From CACZQA01 sp050943615 (GTDB lineage Bacteria > Actinomycetota > Coriobacteriia > Coriobacteriales > QAMH01): a stretch of DNA of 64,000 nucleotides. The notes under the pieces were generated by a model that worked only from the letters and a program-made list of their open reading frames with translations, ran no database searches and was not told where the DNA came from. The translations under genes and the position numbers were made by a program. This document shows positions 25,930 through 34,743 of this stretch, piece by piece; the stretch's first letter is position 1; the number at the start of each line of letters is the position of its first letter. The stretch lies in NCBI GenBank assembly GCA_050943615.1, contig JBMNPN010000002.1, forward strand, positions 9,410-73,409, read 5' to 3'.

Positions 25930-27366
25930 ATGGATTTATTTTCCGATCCGGTGTTTCTCGGCCGTCTTCAGTTTGCGATCACGGTCATTTTCCATTTCCT
26001 GTACGTTCCACTGTCCGTCGGTTTGGGCCTGATCGTTGCCATTGCGCAGACGCGCGCGCACAAGACGAAAGACCCCAAGGACGAGGCAACCGCGCGCTTC
26101 TGGATTCGCGTCTTTGCGCTCACGTTCACCGTGGGCGTTGCGACGGGCATCACGATGGAGTTCAGCTTCGGCACGAACTGGGCTGACTATTCCCGCTTCG
26201 TCGGCGACATCTTCGGCTCGCCGCTTGCGGCAGAGGCGCTGTTCGCCTTCTTCCTCGAGTCGACGTTTCTGGGCGTCCTCATCTTTGGGCGCGACAGGAT
26301 CTCGACGAAGTTCCGCATGGTGTCCGCTTGGCTGGTCTGGGCAGGCTCGATGCTGTCGGCCCTGTGGATCCTGATTGCCAATTCCTGGATGCAGACGCCC
26401 GCGGGCTACACCGTCGAGCAGACCACCAATGGTGCAAAGGCCGTCATGACCGACTTCTTCCAGGCCGCATTCAACCCCGAGACGATTCCCACGTACCTGC
26501 ATACGGTGCTCGCGCTCATCATTCTTGGCGCATTCGTCGCGATGGCCGTTGCGGCCTATTATCACCTGCATAACCGCAATGAGCACTTCGTCAAGAACGT
26601 ACTGCGCTGGGGCGCTATCGTCGCGACCGTTGCAGGCGTGCTGATGATGCCGGCTGCGCACATGCAGGCAAAGGTCGTCTCGGACTACCAGCCGACCAAG
26701 CTCGCCGCGATGGAAGGCCATTACGAGACCGAGTCGGTGCCCATGTACCTCTTCGGCTGGGTCGATACGGATTCCCAGGAAGTCCAGGGCATCTCGATCG
26801 AGGGCCTGACCTCGTGGCTCATCACGGGGGATCCCAGCTCGGTATATCCGGGGCTCAACGACCTCGAGGAGCAGAAACCGGGCAGCACGCCTGACTCCGC
26901 AATGGTCCAGGCGACGTTCCAGAGCTACCACATCATGATCGTCATGATGGGTGTCATCGTGATCGGCATCATACTTGCGCTCGTGCTCTCGTTCCGCAAG
27001 AAGAAGAGCACGCACAAGTGGCCCTGGGTGCTGCTGATGATTCTGTGGATAGCGCCGCTGCTCGCCATCGAGACCGGCTGGCTCACCGCAGAGTTCGGCC
27101 GGCAGCCGTGGATCGTCTACGGACTGCTCAAGACCTCTGATGCCATCAGTCAGGCCGTGCCCGCCTGGCAGCTGCTCGTGACGATCGTCCTGTTCGTCGT
27201 TGTCTATCTGCTCATCATCATCACGTGGATCCGCCTCTTTGCCAAGTTCGTCAAAGAGGGGCCCGAGAAATACGAGACGGCGCTCGTGCAGGGCTCGCAA
27301 GATGAGGACGGTGCGCAGGATGCTCCCGTTGCACGCCTCGCCGCTGAGGGAAAGGCAGGTGAGTGA
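25930..27366 (+). CDS. cydA: Cytochrome bd oxidase subunit I
   Basis: This membrane subunit oxidises quinol and carries the haems of the bd-type oxygen reductase, which in anaerobes mainly scavenges oxygen. The N-terminal QFAITVIFHFLYVPLSVGLG contains the haem ligand His22. GRDRISTKFRM and NSWMQTPAGY are conserved helices and loops, and a second ligand histidine lies in HTVLALIILGAF. The quinol-binding Q-loop (GISIEGLTSWLITGDPSS) is of the short type. The 478-residue length is normal. The ATG at 25930 follows GGGGAGGAC. cydB begins 2 bases after the stop. Confidence 0.96.
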   Translation: MDLFSDPVFLGRLQFAITVIFHFLYVPLSVGLGLIVAIAQTRAHKTKDPKDEATARFWIRVFALTFTVGVATGITMEFSFGTNWADYSRFVGDIFGSPLAAEALFAFFLESTFLGVLIFGRDRISTKFRMVSAWLVWAGSMLSALWILIANSWMQTPAGYTVEQTTNGAKAVMTDFFQAAFNPETIPTYLHTVLALIILGAFVAMAVAAYYHLHNRNEHFVKNVLRWGAIVATVAGVLMMPAAHMQAKVVSDYQPTKLAAMEGHYETESVPMYLFGWVDTDSQEVQGISIEGLTSWLITGDPSSVYPGLNDLEEQKPGSTPDSAMVQATFQSYHIMIVMMGVIVIGIILALVLSFRKKKSTHKWPWVLLMILWIAPLLAIETGWLTAEFGRQPWIVYGLLKTSDAISQAVPAWQLLVTIVLFVVVYLLIIITWIRLFAKFVKEGPEKYETALVQGSQDEDGAQDAPVARLAAEGKAGE

Positions 27367-27368
27367 TC

Positions 27369-28373
27369 ATGACATTGCAGATTCTTTGGTACCTGCTTAT
27401 CGCTCTGCTGATCATTGGCTACTACGTGCTTGACGGGTTCGACCTGGGCGCAGGCGTCCTGAGCCCCTTCATCGCAAAGACCGAGCCCGAGAAAAAGGCG
27501 GTCGTCGAATCGCTGGGGCCGGTCTGGGATGGCAATGAGGTATGGTTGCTCACGGCCGGCGGCGCGCTGTTCGCGGCCTTCGCGCCGGCGTACGCCACGA
27601 CGTTTTCCGGGTTCTACCTCGCCATCCTGCTGGTCTTGTTCGGGCTGATCGTCCGTGCGGTCTCTCTCGAGTTCCGCAGCAACGACGAGGACTGGAGAAA
27701 GCTCTGGGACGCGCTGTTCTTCCTGGGCTCGCTCGTCCCCGCGCTGCTGTTCGGCGTCGCGCTCGGCAACTGCCTGCAGGGCATCCCGCTTGCCATGAAC
27801 GGGGACTACACGGGCACCTTCCTCGGGCTGCTCACGCTGTTTCCCCTGGTGTGCGGCCTGCTCGGCCTGTCCACCATCATCACGCAGGGCGCATGCTGGC
27901 TTGCCGCCAAGATTGAGGAGGGCACCGAGCTTCAGGCGCGCGCTGTCCAGGTGAGAAAGGTCATGTTCATCGTGACGATCGTTCTCGCTTGCCTTGCCGC
28001 GGCGCTCTACTTTGGGGGAATCCACACCGCGTTCCAGGGCTTTGCAGGCGGCGTCACCGTCATCGGCGCGATTTTGCTCGTCGCGGGCTTTGTCTGCGGT
28101 CTGTTCTTCGGGGCAAAGGGCAAAGATTGGCTCGCGTTCCTCTCGAACTGCGTGGTCTGCGCGGCGTTCGTCATCCTGTACGCGGCGGCGCTGTTCCCGA
28201 ACTTCGTGGTCTCCACGGGCGTCGGTCCCAACATCGATATCGCCAACGCTGCAGGCAGCGACCTCACGCTGACCGTGATGACGATCATCGCCTGCATCGG
28301 CGTGCCGCTGGTGCTCATCTACCACGTGATCGTGTACCGCACCTTCCGCGGAAAGGTCCCGGTCGAGTCCTAG
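27369..28373 (+). CDS. cydB: Cytochrome bd oxidase subunit II
   Basis: The second membrane subunit of the bd oxidase; it stabilises subunit I. The family N-terminus LQILWYLLIALLIIGYYVLDGFDLGAG is plain, followed by GPVWDGNEVWLLTAGGALFAAF and VSLEFRS. The 334-residue length is typical. I take ATG 27369 over the GTG at 27363, with AGGCAGGTGAG upstream inside the cydA end. The CydDC maturation transporter is not encoded next to it. Confidence 0.96.
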   Translation: MTLQILWYLLIALLIIGYYVLDGFDLGAGVLSPFIAKTEPEKKAVVESLGPVWDGNEVWLLTAGGALFAAFAPAYATTFSGFYLAILLVLFGLIVRAVSLEFRSNDEDWRKLWDALFFLGSLVPALLFGVALGNCLQGIPLAMNGDYTGTFLGLLTLFPLVCGLLGLSTIITQGACWLAAKIEEGTELQARAVQVRKVMFIVTIVLACLAAALYFGGIHTAFQGFAGGVTVIGAILLVAGFVCGLFFGAKGKDWLAFLSNCVVCAAFVILYAAALFPNFVVSTGVGPNIDIANAAGSDLTLTVMTIIACIGVPLVLIYHVIVYRTFRGKVPVES

Positions 28374-28401
28374 AGGCTTTCGGACAGATATCGATCGAAT
28401 G

Positions 28402-28443
28402 GAGAGCCATGTCGGTAATTTAGCCGGCGTGGCTCTCTTGCGC
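28402..28443 (+). terminator. Hairpin after cydB
   Basis: GAGAGCCA (28402-28409) pairs with TGGCTCTC (28430-28437) around a 20-base loop, 28 bases after the cydB stop. The T-tract is weak. Confidence 0.5.
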
Positions 28444-28506
28444 TGCAGAACTGCTGGTGTCTAATGAGCCTTGCCCAAGGGTTTGTGCCGCATGAGCCTT
28501 GCCCAA

Positions 28507-28977
28507 GAAATCGCGCATAACTTCGCAAAATGCTGCAAGAGCGGCTCTTTCGCGAAGGGCATGCGCGATTTTGCTTCTGCCGCAGCTCGCTGGACACGTT
28601 CAGCAATTGGGTAGCATCTCAGGCGCTGGACGAGAAAATCGCGCACAGGTTCGCAAAATACTGCAATAGCCGATTTCTTGCGTAGGTTGTGCGCGATTCT
28701 GAGTTGCCAGATCTTCTTGGGGCGCGCTCGGTGGTTGGCGTGGTCGATTGGCCTCCTGGATGTGCTTTGGGAGGAAATTGCGCATTCCTTCGCAGAATGC
28801 TGCCGAAGCGGGCTCCTCGTGAAAGGTGTGCGCGATTCGGAATTGCCAGATTTTGCTTGGACATATTCGGTGTCTGGCCCATCCTCGAGCATCAGGATGA
28901 GCACTCAAGGAAAAATCGCGCATAGGTTCGCATGATGCTGCTGAACCGACTCTCTCACGAAGGGTATGCGCGATTTC
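28507..28977. repeat. Palindromic repeat array C, four copies
   Basis: Copies lie at 28507-28572, 28634-28699, 28774-28838 and 28911-28976. Typical arms are ATCGCGCAYAGGTTCGC and CGAAGGGTATGCGCGATT, with loops sharing AATGCTGC. Copy three is the most diverged (ATTGCGCATTCC). The spacers after copies two and three both hold TTGCCAGAT-TT followed by TTGG, so the spacers are duplicated too. The array fills most of the 869-base gap between cydB and the second nuclease-like gene. Confidence 0.85.
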
Positions 28978-29024
28978 TGCCTTCTTGGGAACTTGCATGT
29001 CTCTAGGGTGCGCGGTGAGGGCGA

Positions 29025-29047
29025 AGAAAAAATTTTACATTTTTTCT
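29025..29047. terminator. A/T hairpin between array C and the next gene
   Basis: AGAAAAAAT and ATTTTTTCT form a perfect 9-bp stem around TTTAC. It could stop transcription in either direction, although the stem contains only two G-C pairs. Confidence 0.4.
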
Positions 29048-29242
29048 CGCGGACAGCACCTCTTTGACCTGCGGTGTTCTGATAGAGCTCTGAGATATTG
29101 TTAGATTCACTCGGAAATGAGTCTGATGTTTTGAAAGGTCAGGAGTGTACAGTGCAACTGGGGCTGAGTCCGGGCCTTTCCTTTCGGGATGGGGGAGGCG
29201 AAATAGGATGTGGGACACCTGAGATAGGGGTGGAGCGGAAGA

Positions 29243-30286
29243 ATGGGGAGAGGAACGAGGTCTGGGTCTTTCCGCGGCGCTTTTCTCGTGGTGACGGGGG
29301 CGAGCGCCGCGGAGCTAGACCGGATGCTTTCAGAGAAGGGAAGGCGCCTGGGCGACCTTCCGAGAATCAGGAACTCTGAGCAGGTGCTCGCCGAGGCAGG
29401 AGCGGTGCACTTTAAGCGCGCGGAAGAGATTCTCGAGCGAAGCGTGCTCGGCCGCCGATTATCGCGGCCGGTCCAGGTTCTGGTGAAAGAGCCTTCCGAC
29501 AGGAGAAAGAACCGTGTTCTGAGAGGGCATTGCTGGTCTTCCGGCCTTCCCGAGAAATCGCTGGTCTTTGTCGCGCCCGGGTTGTATGCGTGCGCTCCTG
29601 AGTTCTCGTACCTTCAGGAATCCCGTCGCCTCTCGATCCCCCTATCCTCGCTTTTCGGCATGGAAATCGTGGGGAGCTTCGTGCGCGACGGGGCATCAGA
29701 ATACGGGTGCCGCACTGCGCAACCTGCAACGGATATCGAGGCGGTCCGGAACTTCGTGAGAAAGGCCAGCGGAAAGCCGGGTGCACGAAAGGCCCGCATG
29801 GCGCTTCGCTTTGTGCTCGAGGGGTCGCGTTCGCCCCAGGAAAGTAAATGTGCGCTTTTGCTCTCGCTTCCCAAGCGCTACGGCGGATTCGGGTTGCCGA
29901 AGCCGCTCCTCAACCCACGTATCGAGACGAACCCCGAGTATCAGCAAACGGGCTTGAGCGAGCCGCGGTACTGCGATATCTACTATCCGCGCGGCAGACT
30001 CGACATCGAGTACAACGGAGCACAGCACGAGCAGGGCGCCGCACCGATTCACGATCTTGAACGGGAGCGGGCGCTTTTCCGCGTGGGGATTACCGTTGTC
30101 TCGCTCACGGCGGCAGCGCTCGCGAACCGCTTCGAGATGACGCGTCTTGCCCGGGGAATTGAGCGCAAACTCGGGTGCAGGACGCAAGAAGATTCGTCTC
30201 TGACTATAGAGATGCGCAAGCTGCTCTTCGATGCCTTCTTCCCTCCGCGGGAGCAAGGCTGCCCTTGGTTTTCCGAGGCTGCATGA
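29243..30286 (+). CDS. Putative DUF559/PD-(D/E)XK-like nuclease, paralogue of the gene at 15846
   Basis: This 347-residue protein shares its order of blocks with the one at 15846: SSGLPEKSLVFVAPGLYACA, then SRRLSIPLSSLFGMEIVGSF, then a helical linker. It ends with a DUF559-like domain. That domain has PRYCDIYYPRGRLDIEYNGAQH, the expected Asp...Glu-x-x of PD-(D/E)XK enzymes, followed by a helix with ERERALFRVGITVVSLT. The catalytic pattern is more complete than in the paralogue. The ATG at 29243 follows GGAGCGGAAGA; ATG 29324 is an alternative. It sits between palindrome arrays C and D. Biological role unknown; possible nuclease, toxin-antitoxin or repeat-associated enzyme. Confidence 0.55.
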   Translation: MGRGTRSGSFRGAFLVVTGASAAELDRMLSEKGRRLGDLPRIRNSEQVLAEAGAVHFKRAEEILERSVLGRRLSRPVQVLVKEPSDRRKNRVLRGHCWSSGLPEKSLVFVAPGLYACAPEFSYLQESRRLSIPLSSLFGMEIVGSFVRDGASEYGCRTAQPATDIEAVRNFVRKASGKPGARKARMALRFVLEGSRSPQESKCALLLSLPKRYGGFGLPKPLLNPRIETNPEYQQTGLSEPRYCDIYYPRGRLDIEYNGAQHEQGAAPIHDLERERALFRVGITVVSLTAAALANRFEMTRLARGIERKLGCRTQEDSSLTIEMRKLLFDAFFPPREQGCPWFSEAA

Positions 30287-30443
30287 GACGGTGACGATGC
30301 CAGAGGGCTGTGCGGTTTTGTGCTGAAGCCGACAGCATTCACTTGAAGGGAAACGGCTTCGGCTCATGCACCGCTTATTGCACATATGGGGAACTGACGC
30401 GCTGCGCGAGACCCATGACACCAACACCAGCGCGAGGCCGTTG

Positions 30444-30466
30444 CTCTCAACATCTCAGGTTGAGAG
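30444..30466. repeat. Hairpin in the gap after the nuclease-like gene
   Basis: CTCTCAAC and GTTGAGAG form a perfect 8-bp stem with a 7-base loop. It is flanked by near-direct repeats GCGCTGCGCGAGACCCATGA (30399-30418) and GCGCTGCGTGATACTCATGA (about 30469-30488). The rest of 30287-30621 shows only a TATGAT box at 30554. Confidence 0.5.
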
Positions 30467-30553
30467 GCGCGCTGCGTGATACTCATGAGTGTATTTTCCC
30501 AATATGAGGCTTGAGCTGTGTCTTTCTCGCGCTGTGTGCCCGATGCCCTTTGC

Positions 30554-30559
30554 TATGAT
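30554..30559 (+). promoter_or_regulatory. Possible -10 box for the small duplicated-motif gene
   Basis: TATGAT lies 62 bases before the chosen ATG at 30622. A TTG at 30565 would be almost leaderless, but the N-terminus it adds is not convincing. Confidence 0.35.
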
Positions 30560-30621
30560 TCAAATTGGCTGATTTACCGACTGTCCATTTGCGTATGGAA
30601 CAAGAAAGGTTGGGAACTTCC

Positions 30622-31059
30622 ATGAGCACGATAACCAAGGGCGAGCGCGAGATCATCGACGTCCTCGCTCTGCATGATGGTATCCCAGCAGCCGAAATCG
30701 AGAAGGACCTGCAAGCTCCCGAGATGCAGGGCTATCACAAGGCCGTCCGCGCCATGGTCGATGCGGGATTCCGCAAGGCTTGGGAGGACAATGCCGAAAA
30801 GGTCGTCGAGAACAGCGACGACGTGATTGCCCTCGAAGAGGGTCTTGCCAAGCACAGCAACTTCACGGTGGAGTTCATCAAGGACGTCACCGCCGAAGGC
30901 GAGGGAGAGGGCAAGCAAAACGTCTTCTTCCAGCAGGTCAAGGGCTATGAGCGTGCTTGCCAGGCGGCTTCCAATGCGGGCTTTCGCGCCGCATGGGTCG
31001 ACGACCGCATGCAGCCGGTTGGCAACAACCACGGCTGGATTGCGCGCAACGACCTGTAG
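30622..31059 (+). CDS. Small acidic protein with internal duplication, function unknown
   Basis: I do not recognise this 145-residue soluble protein. The N-terminal ~30 residues (KGEREIIDVLALHDGIPAAE) look like a small helical domain. A motif occurs twice: GYHKAVRAMVDAGFRKAWED at 37-56 and GYERACQAASNAGFRAAWVD at 108-127, each followed about 20 residues later by a short acidic segment. No signal, membrane span or metal motif is seen. ATG 30622 is chosen over ATG 30595 and TTG 30565 on composition; the ribosome site is weak in all cases. A strong terminator follows, so it is a single-gene transcript. Confidence 0.6.
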   Translation: MSTITKGEREIIDVLALHDGIPAAEIEKDLQAPEMQGYHKAVRAMVDAGFRKAWEDNAEKVVENSDDVIALEEGLAKHSNFTVEFIKDVTAEGEGEGKQNVFFQQVKGYERACQAASNAGFRAAWVDDRMQPVGNNHGWIARNDL

Positions 31060-31121
31060 GAGCTTTGCCAGATAGGCACTCGTTGCCGGATCGATTTCCC
31101 GAGCAGTTGGTAAACGGGAGG

Positions 31122-31160
31122 CGGGTCATTCCCCAAAGGGGAGTGGCCCGTTTCTTTTTG
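31122..31160 (+). terminator. Rho-independent terminator
   Basis: GCGGGTCATTCCCC pairs with GGGGAGTGGCCCG (two G-U pairs) around AAA, followed by TTTCTTTTT. This is a strong terminator for the small gene ending at 31059. Confidence 0.8.
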
Positions 31161-31166
31161 CGCGGT

Positions 31167-31628
31167 AAAAATCGCGCATAGGTTCGCCTAGGGGACAAAT
31201 ATGAGCTCGCCATGCGAAGGCGTGCGCGATTTTGCTCGCGAGCTATAAATGACCCTGCGGCACGAAGCATGTTTGTCGAAGAATCGCGCATAGGTTCGCC
31301 TGAGGTACAGAAGTAAATTCGCCATGCGAAGGCGTGCGCGATTTTCATGTGCGCTGAGTCGCGAGCCAGTACCACTTGGGGGCGTGCTCGGTTCTGGGCC
31401 TTGGCATATGGCTGCCAAGAATCGCGCATGGGTTCGCCTGATTGCACATGATGTGTGGTTGTTGCGAAGGCGTGCGCGGTTTTCTTGCGCGTTGCGGTGC
31501 GCGGCGGGTTGCTCGGGCGCGTCCGCTTTCTCGTGAGCTATCCTGGCGCGTGCGATTGCCGAAGAATCGCGCACGCCCTAGGCGTGCGGGGCAATCGGCA
31601 GCTGCCATGCGAAGGTATGTGCGATTCC
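31167..31628. repeat. Palindromic repeat array D, four copies
   Basis: Copies lie at 31167-31233, 31281-31345, 31418-31484 and 31563-31628. Left arms read ATCGCGCATAGGTTCGCC and right arms GCGAAGGCGTGCGCGATTTT. The fourth is altered (GCACGCCCTAGGCGTGC forms its own small palindrome inside the left part). Loops in the first two share AAAT and TCGCCATGCGAAGG. The array fills the 706-base gap before leuS. Confidence 0.85.
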
Positions 31629-31690
31629 CTTGGCGCCTGTGTCGTTGCAGCTGACGCTTTACGTGGTCCCGAGCGGCGGTAAACTGCGCT

Positions 31691-31696
31691 ATCATC
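31691..31696 (+). promoter_or_regulatory. Possible -10 box of leuS
   Basis: TATCAT lies about 70 bases before the leuS start. The implied leader has no T-box features that I can see. No good -35 is visible. Confidence 0.35.
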
Positions 31697-31765
31697 GTGC
31701 AATGCCACATATGGCTGCAAATGGGCAGTCAGTTGGTCGTTTCACACCTATCGGAGGTACGCGTT

Positions 31766-34279
31766 ATGCCGCAAGGCTACAACCCGCAAGAAATCGAGCC
31801 CAAATGGCAAAAGATCTGGGCTGACGAGAAGCTCTTCAAGCTGGACCCCGCAAGCAAGCGTCCGGCAAAGTACGTGCTCGAGATGTTCCCGTACCCTTCG
31901 GGCGACATCCACATGGGGCACGTCCGCAACTACACGATCGGCGACGTCTACGCGCGCTATCTGCACATGAAGGGCTGCGACGTGCTGCACCCGATTGGCT
32001 GGGACGCCTTCGGGCTGCCGGCCGAGAACGCTGCCATCAAGCACAAGAGCCATCCGGCGAAGTGGACCTTTGGGAATATCGACACGCAGTGCGCGAGCTT
32101 CAAGCGCATGGGGCTTTCCTACGACTGGGACTGTACGGTCATCACCTGTAAGGAAGACTACTACCGCTGGGGCCAGTGGTTCTTCCTGAAGATGTACGAA
32201 AAAGGGCTCGCATACCGCAAGAGCAACCCGGTCAACTGGTGCCCGAGCTGCAAGACCGTCCTTGCCAACGAGCAGGTCGAGCAGGGGCTGTGCTGGCGCT
32301 GCCACAGCGTCGTCGAGCGCAAGGAACTCGACCAGTGGTACCTCAAGATCACCGACTACGCTGAAGAGCTGCTCGACGACCTGGACAAGCTGCCGGGCTG
32401 GCCCGAGCGCGTCAAGCAGATGCAGGCCAATTGGATCGGCCGCTCCGAGGGCGCGCACGTCGACTTCACGCTCTGCGATGAGGCAGGTGAGCCGACCGAC
32501 ACCAAGATCACCGTCTTCACGACACGCCCCGACACGCTCTTCGGCTGCACGTTCTTCCTGCTCGCGCCCGAGCACCCGATGGTGAACGAGCTCATCTCCG
32601 GCACCGAGTACGAGCAGGCGTGCCGCGAGGTCATCGCGATTGCCGAAAAGGCGACCGCCGTCGAGCGGACCATGGGCGACCGCGAAAAGCACGGCGCCTT
32701 CACCGGGCGCTACGTGGTGAACCCGGTCAACAACGAGAAAGTGCCGGTCTGGATTGCCGACTACGTGCTCACCGACTACGGCACGGGCGCCGTCATGGCC
32801 GTGCCGAGCGGCGACCAGCGCGACTTCGAGTTCGCGAAGAAGTACGGCCTGAGCATTCCGCCGGTCGTCGTGCCCGAAGACGATGCGCTCTTTGAGCGAC
32901 TGAAGGACGAGAAGACGCGCGTCGTCGACAACGTGGATTGGCCCGAGGCCTACGATGGCCCTGGCACTATGGTGCAGTCCGGCGAGTTCACGGGCATGCA
33001 GGGCGGCAAGGACTCCGAGGGCGCGAAGGCCGTCATCTCGTGGCTCGAAAAGAAGGGCTGCGGCGAGGGCACCGTCAACTTCCGCCTGCGCGACTGGCTC
33101 ATCAGCCGTCAGCGCTACTGGGGCAACCCGATTCCGATGATCTACTGCGACAAGTGCGGCATCGTTCCGGTCCCCGAAGAGGACCTGCCGGTCGTGCTCC
33201 CGCAGGACGTCGATATCGCCGCAGGCGAGACGCTCAAGGACAACAAGGACTTCTACGAGTGCACGTGTCCCAAATGCGGCGGTCCCGCGCATCGCGAGAC
33301 CGACACGATGGACACCTTCACCTGCTCGTCGTGGTACTTCATGCGCTACACCGACCCACATAACAGCACTGCGCCGTTCGATTCCGACAAGGTCAACCGC
33401 TTCATGCCCGTCGACCAGTACATCGGCGGCATCGAGCACGCGATCCTGCACCTGCTCTACGCCCGATTCTGGACGAAGGTCGCCCGCGACCTCGGCATGG
33501 TCGACTTCGACGAGCCGTTCACCAACCTGCTGTGCCAGGGCATGGTGAAAGACGAGCACGGCGAGACCATGAGCAAGTCCAAGGGAAACGTCGTCTCGCC
33601 CGAAGACGTGATCGCGAAGTACGGCGTCGACGCGGCGCGCGCCTACATCCTGTTCATGGCACCGCCTGACAAGGACCTGCAGTGGGACGACCGCGGCTGC
33701 GCGGCCATGGAGAAGTTCCTGCGGCGTGTCTGGGGCCAGGTCTGGACGTTGTCCGATGAGGGTGGAACCGGCGCGGGCGGCGACAAGGCCGCCGAGAACC
33801 TGAACCGCAAGCTCCACCAGACGATCAAGAAGGTCACCGAGGACATCGAGCGCTTCAACTTCAACACGGCGCTTGCCGCGATCATGGAGCTTGCCAACGC
33901 GACTGCCGACTACCTGAAGCTCGACGCCTCCAAGCGCGACAGCGCGCTGTGCAAGCAGGTCGCCGAGACGCTCGTGCTCCTGCTCGCGCCCTACGCACCG
34001 CACTGGGCAGACGAGCTGTGGACGGCAGCACTCGGCCATGAGAAGAGTGCCTATTGCGAAGACTGGCCGCAGTATGACGAGGCACAGGCCGCAGAAGACG
34101 AGGTCGAGCGTGCCGTCATGATCGGCGGCAAGGTGCGCGCGCACATAATCACGGCAGCCGATGCTCCCGAGGACGAGATTGTCGAGGCGGCGCTTGCCGC
34201 AGTTGCCGACCGGCTCGAGGGCAAGACCGTGAGAAAGACGATCGTTGCGCCGACGGTCGTGAACGTGGTGGCCAACTAA
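31766..34279 (+). CDS. leuS: Leucyl-tRNA synthetase
   Basis: Charges tRNA-Leu with leucine. The 837 residues show the class I signatures: HIGH as PYPSGDIHMGHVRNY (about residue 40) and KMSKS as ETMSKSKGNVVSP (about 610). The zinc-type insertion CPSCKTVLANEQVEQGLCWRC is near 160. The editing domain follows (TTRPDTLFGCTF), and SSWYFMRYTDP and a C-terminal anticodon-binding domain complete the bacterial layout. ATG 31766 has CGGAGGT upstream and begins MPQGYNPQEIEPKWQ; the open frame to 31697 is leader sequence. Confidence 0.97.
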   Translation: MPQGYNPQEIEPKWQKIWADEKLFKLDPASKRPAKYVLEMFPYPSGDIHMGHVRNYTIGDVYARYLHMKGCDVLHPIGWDAFGLPAENAAIKHKSHPAKWTFGNIDTQCASFKRMGLSYDWDCTVITCKEDYYRWGQWFFLKMYEKGLAYRKSNPVNWCPSCKTVLANEQVEQGLCWRCHSVVERKELDQWYLKITDYAEELLDDLDKLPGWPERVKQMQANWIGRSEGAHVDFTLCDEAGEPTDTKITVFTTRPDTLFGCTFFLLAPEHPMVNELISGTEYEQACREVIAIAEKATAVERTMGDREKHGAFTGRYVVNPVNNEKVPVWIADYVLTDYGTGAVMAVPSGDQRDFEFAKKYGLSIPPVVVPEDDALFERLKDEKTRVVDNVDWPEAYDGPGTMVQSGEFTGMQGGKDSEGAKAVISWLEKKGCGEGTVNFRLRDWLISRQRYWGNPIPMIYCDKCGIVPVPEEDLPVVLPQDVDIAAGETLKDNKDFYECTCPKCGGPAHRETDTMDTFTCSSWYFMRYTDPHNSTAPFDSDKVNRFMPVDQYIGGIEHAILHLLYARFWTKVARDLGMVDFDEPFTNLLCQGMVKDEHGETMSKSKGNVVSPEDVIAKYGVDAARAYILFMAPPDKDLQWDDRGCAAMEKFLRRVWGQVWTLSDEGGTGAGGDKAAENLNRKLHQTIKKVTEDIERFNFNTALAAIMELANATADYLKLDASKRDSALCKQVAETLVLLLAPYAPHWADELWTAALGHEKSAYCEDWPQYDEAQAAEDEVERAVMIGGKVRAHIITAADAPEDEIVEAALAAVADRLEGKTVRKTIVAPTVVNVVAN

Positions 34280-34309
34280 GCGCATATCTTCGCAAAGAGC
34301 CAGTAACGC

Positions 34310-34350
34310 AAAACGCTCGCCCCGGAGAAATCCGATGCGGGCGTTTTATT
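34310..34350 (+). terminator. Terminator after leuS
   Basis: AAACGC at 34311 onward and GCGTTTT (34341-34347) form the base of a hairpin, extended by CGC and GCG pairs, with a T-run. It lies 30 bases after the leuS stop. Confidence 0.6.
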
Positions 34351-34357
34351 GCTGCGA

Positions 34358-34640
34358 GAAAAATCGCGCACGGGTTCGCAAAACGGCTGGATTGGCGTGA
34401 GAACCGCCAGGGCATGCGCGATTCCGGGGGGCGCTCGGGGATGCGGGCGTCGCAGGCGCCGCGGCAGAAAATCGCGCACGGGTTCGCAAAACGGCTGGAT
34501 TTGCGTGAGAACCGCCAGGGCGTGCGCGATTCCGGGGGGCGCTCGGGGATGCGTGCGCCGCGGCAGTCGCAGCAGAAAATCGCGCACGGGTTCGCGGAAT
34601 GCTCGAGCGCGCGTGAAGGCCGGCAGGGCATGCGCGAATC
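34358..34640. repeat. Palindromic repeat array E, three copies
   Basis: Copies lie at 34358-34424, 34467-34532 and 34575-34640, spaced 108-109 bases apart. Left arms read AAATCGCGCACGGGTTCGC; right arms read CCGCCAGGGCATGCGCGATT and variants. The first two copies share the loop AAAACGGCTGGATT-GCGTGAG almost exactly, and the spacers share GCGCTCGGGGATGCG. The array lies between leuS and the convergent Fe-S gene. Confidence 0.85.
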
Positions 34641-34657
34641 CTGCATCCAGACGCAAG

Positions 34658-34692
34658 AAGGGCACCCGCCTCCGAACGAAGCGGGTGCCCTT
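34658..34692 (-). terminator. Terminator of the oxidoreductase operon
   Basis: AAGGGCACCCGC and GCGGGTGCCCTT form a perfect 12-bp stem with an 11-base loop, 52 bases past the stop of the Fe-S gene. It could also stop transcripts from the leuS side. Confidence 0.75.
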
Positions 34693-34743
34693 CAGGGTCC
34701 TGTGCTCGCGCTATGGCTTGAGTGCGAGGTCAGGGAGTTCCCG

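Noticed and set aside
23040..34640. CRISPR arrays
   Set aside because: Repeats are evenly spaced, but each is a ~66-base imperfect palindrome with variable loop. The spacers are similar within an array rather than unique, and no cas gene is present.
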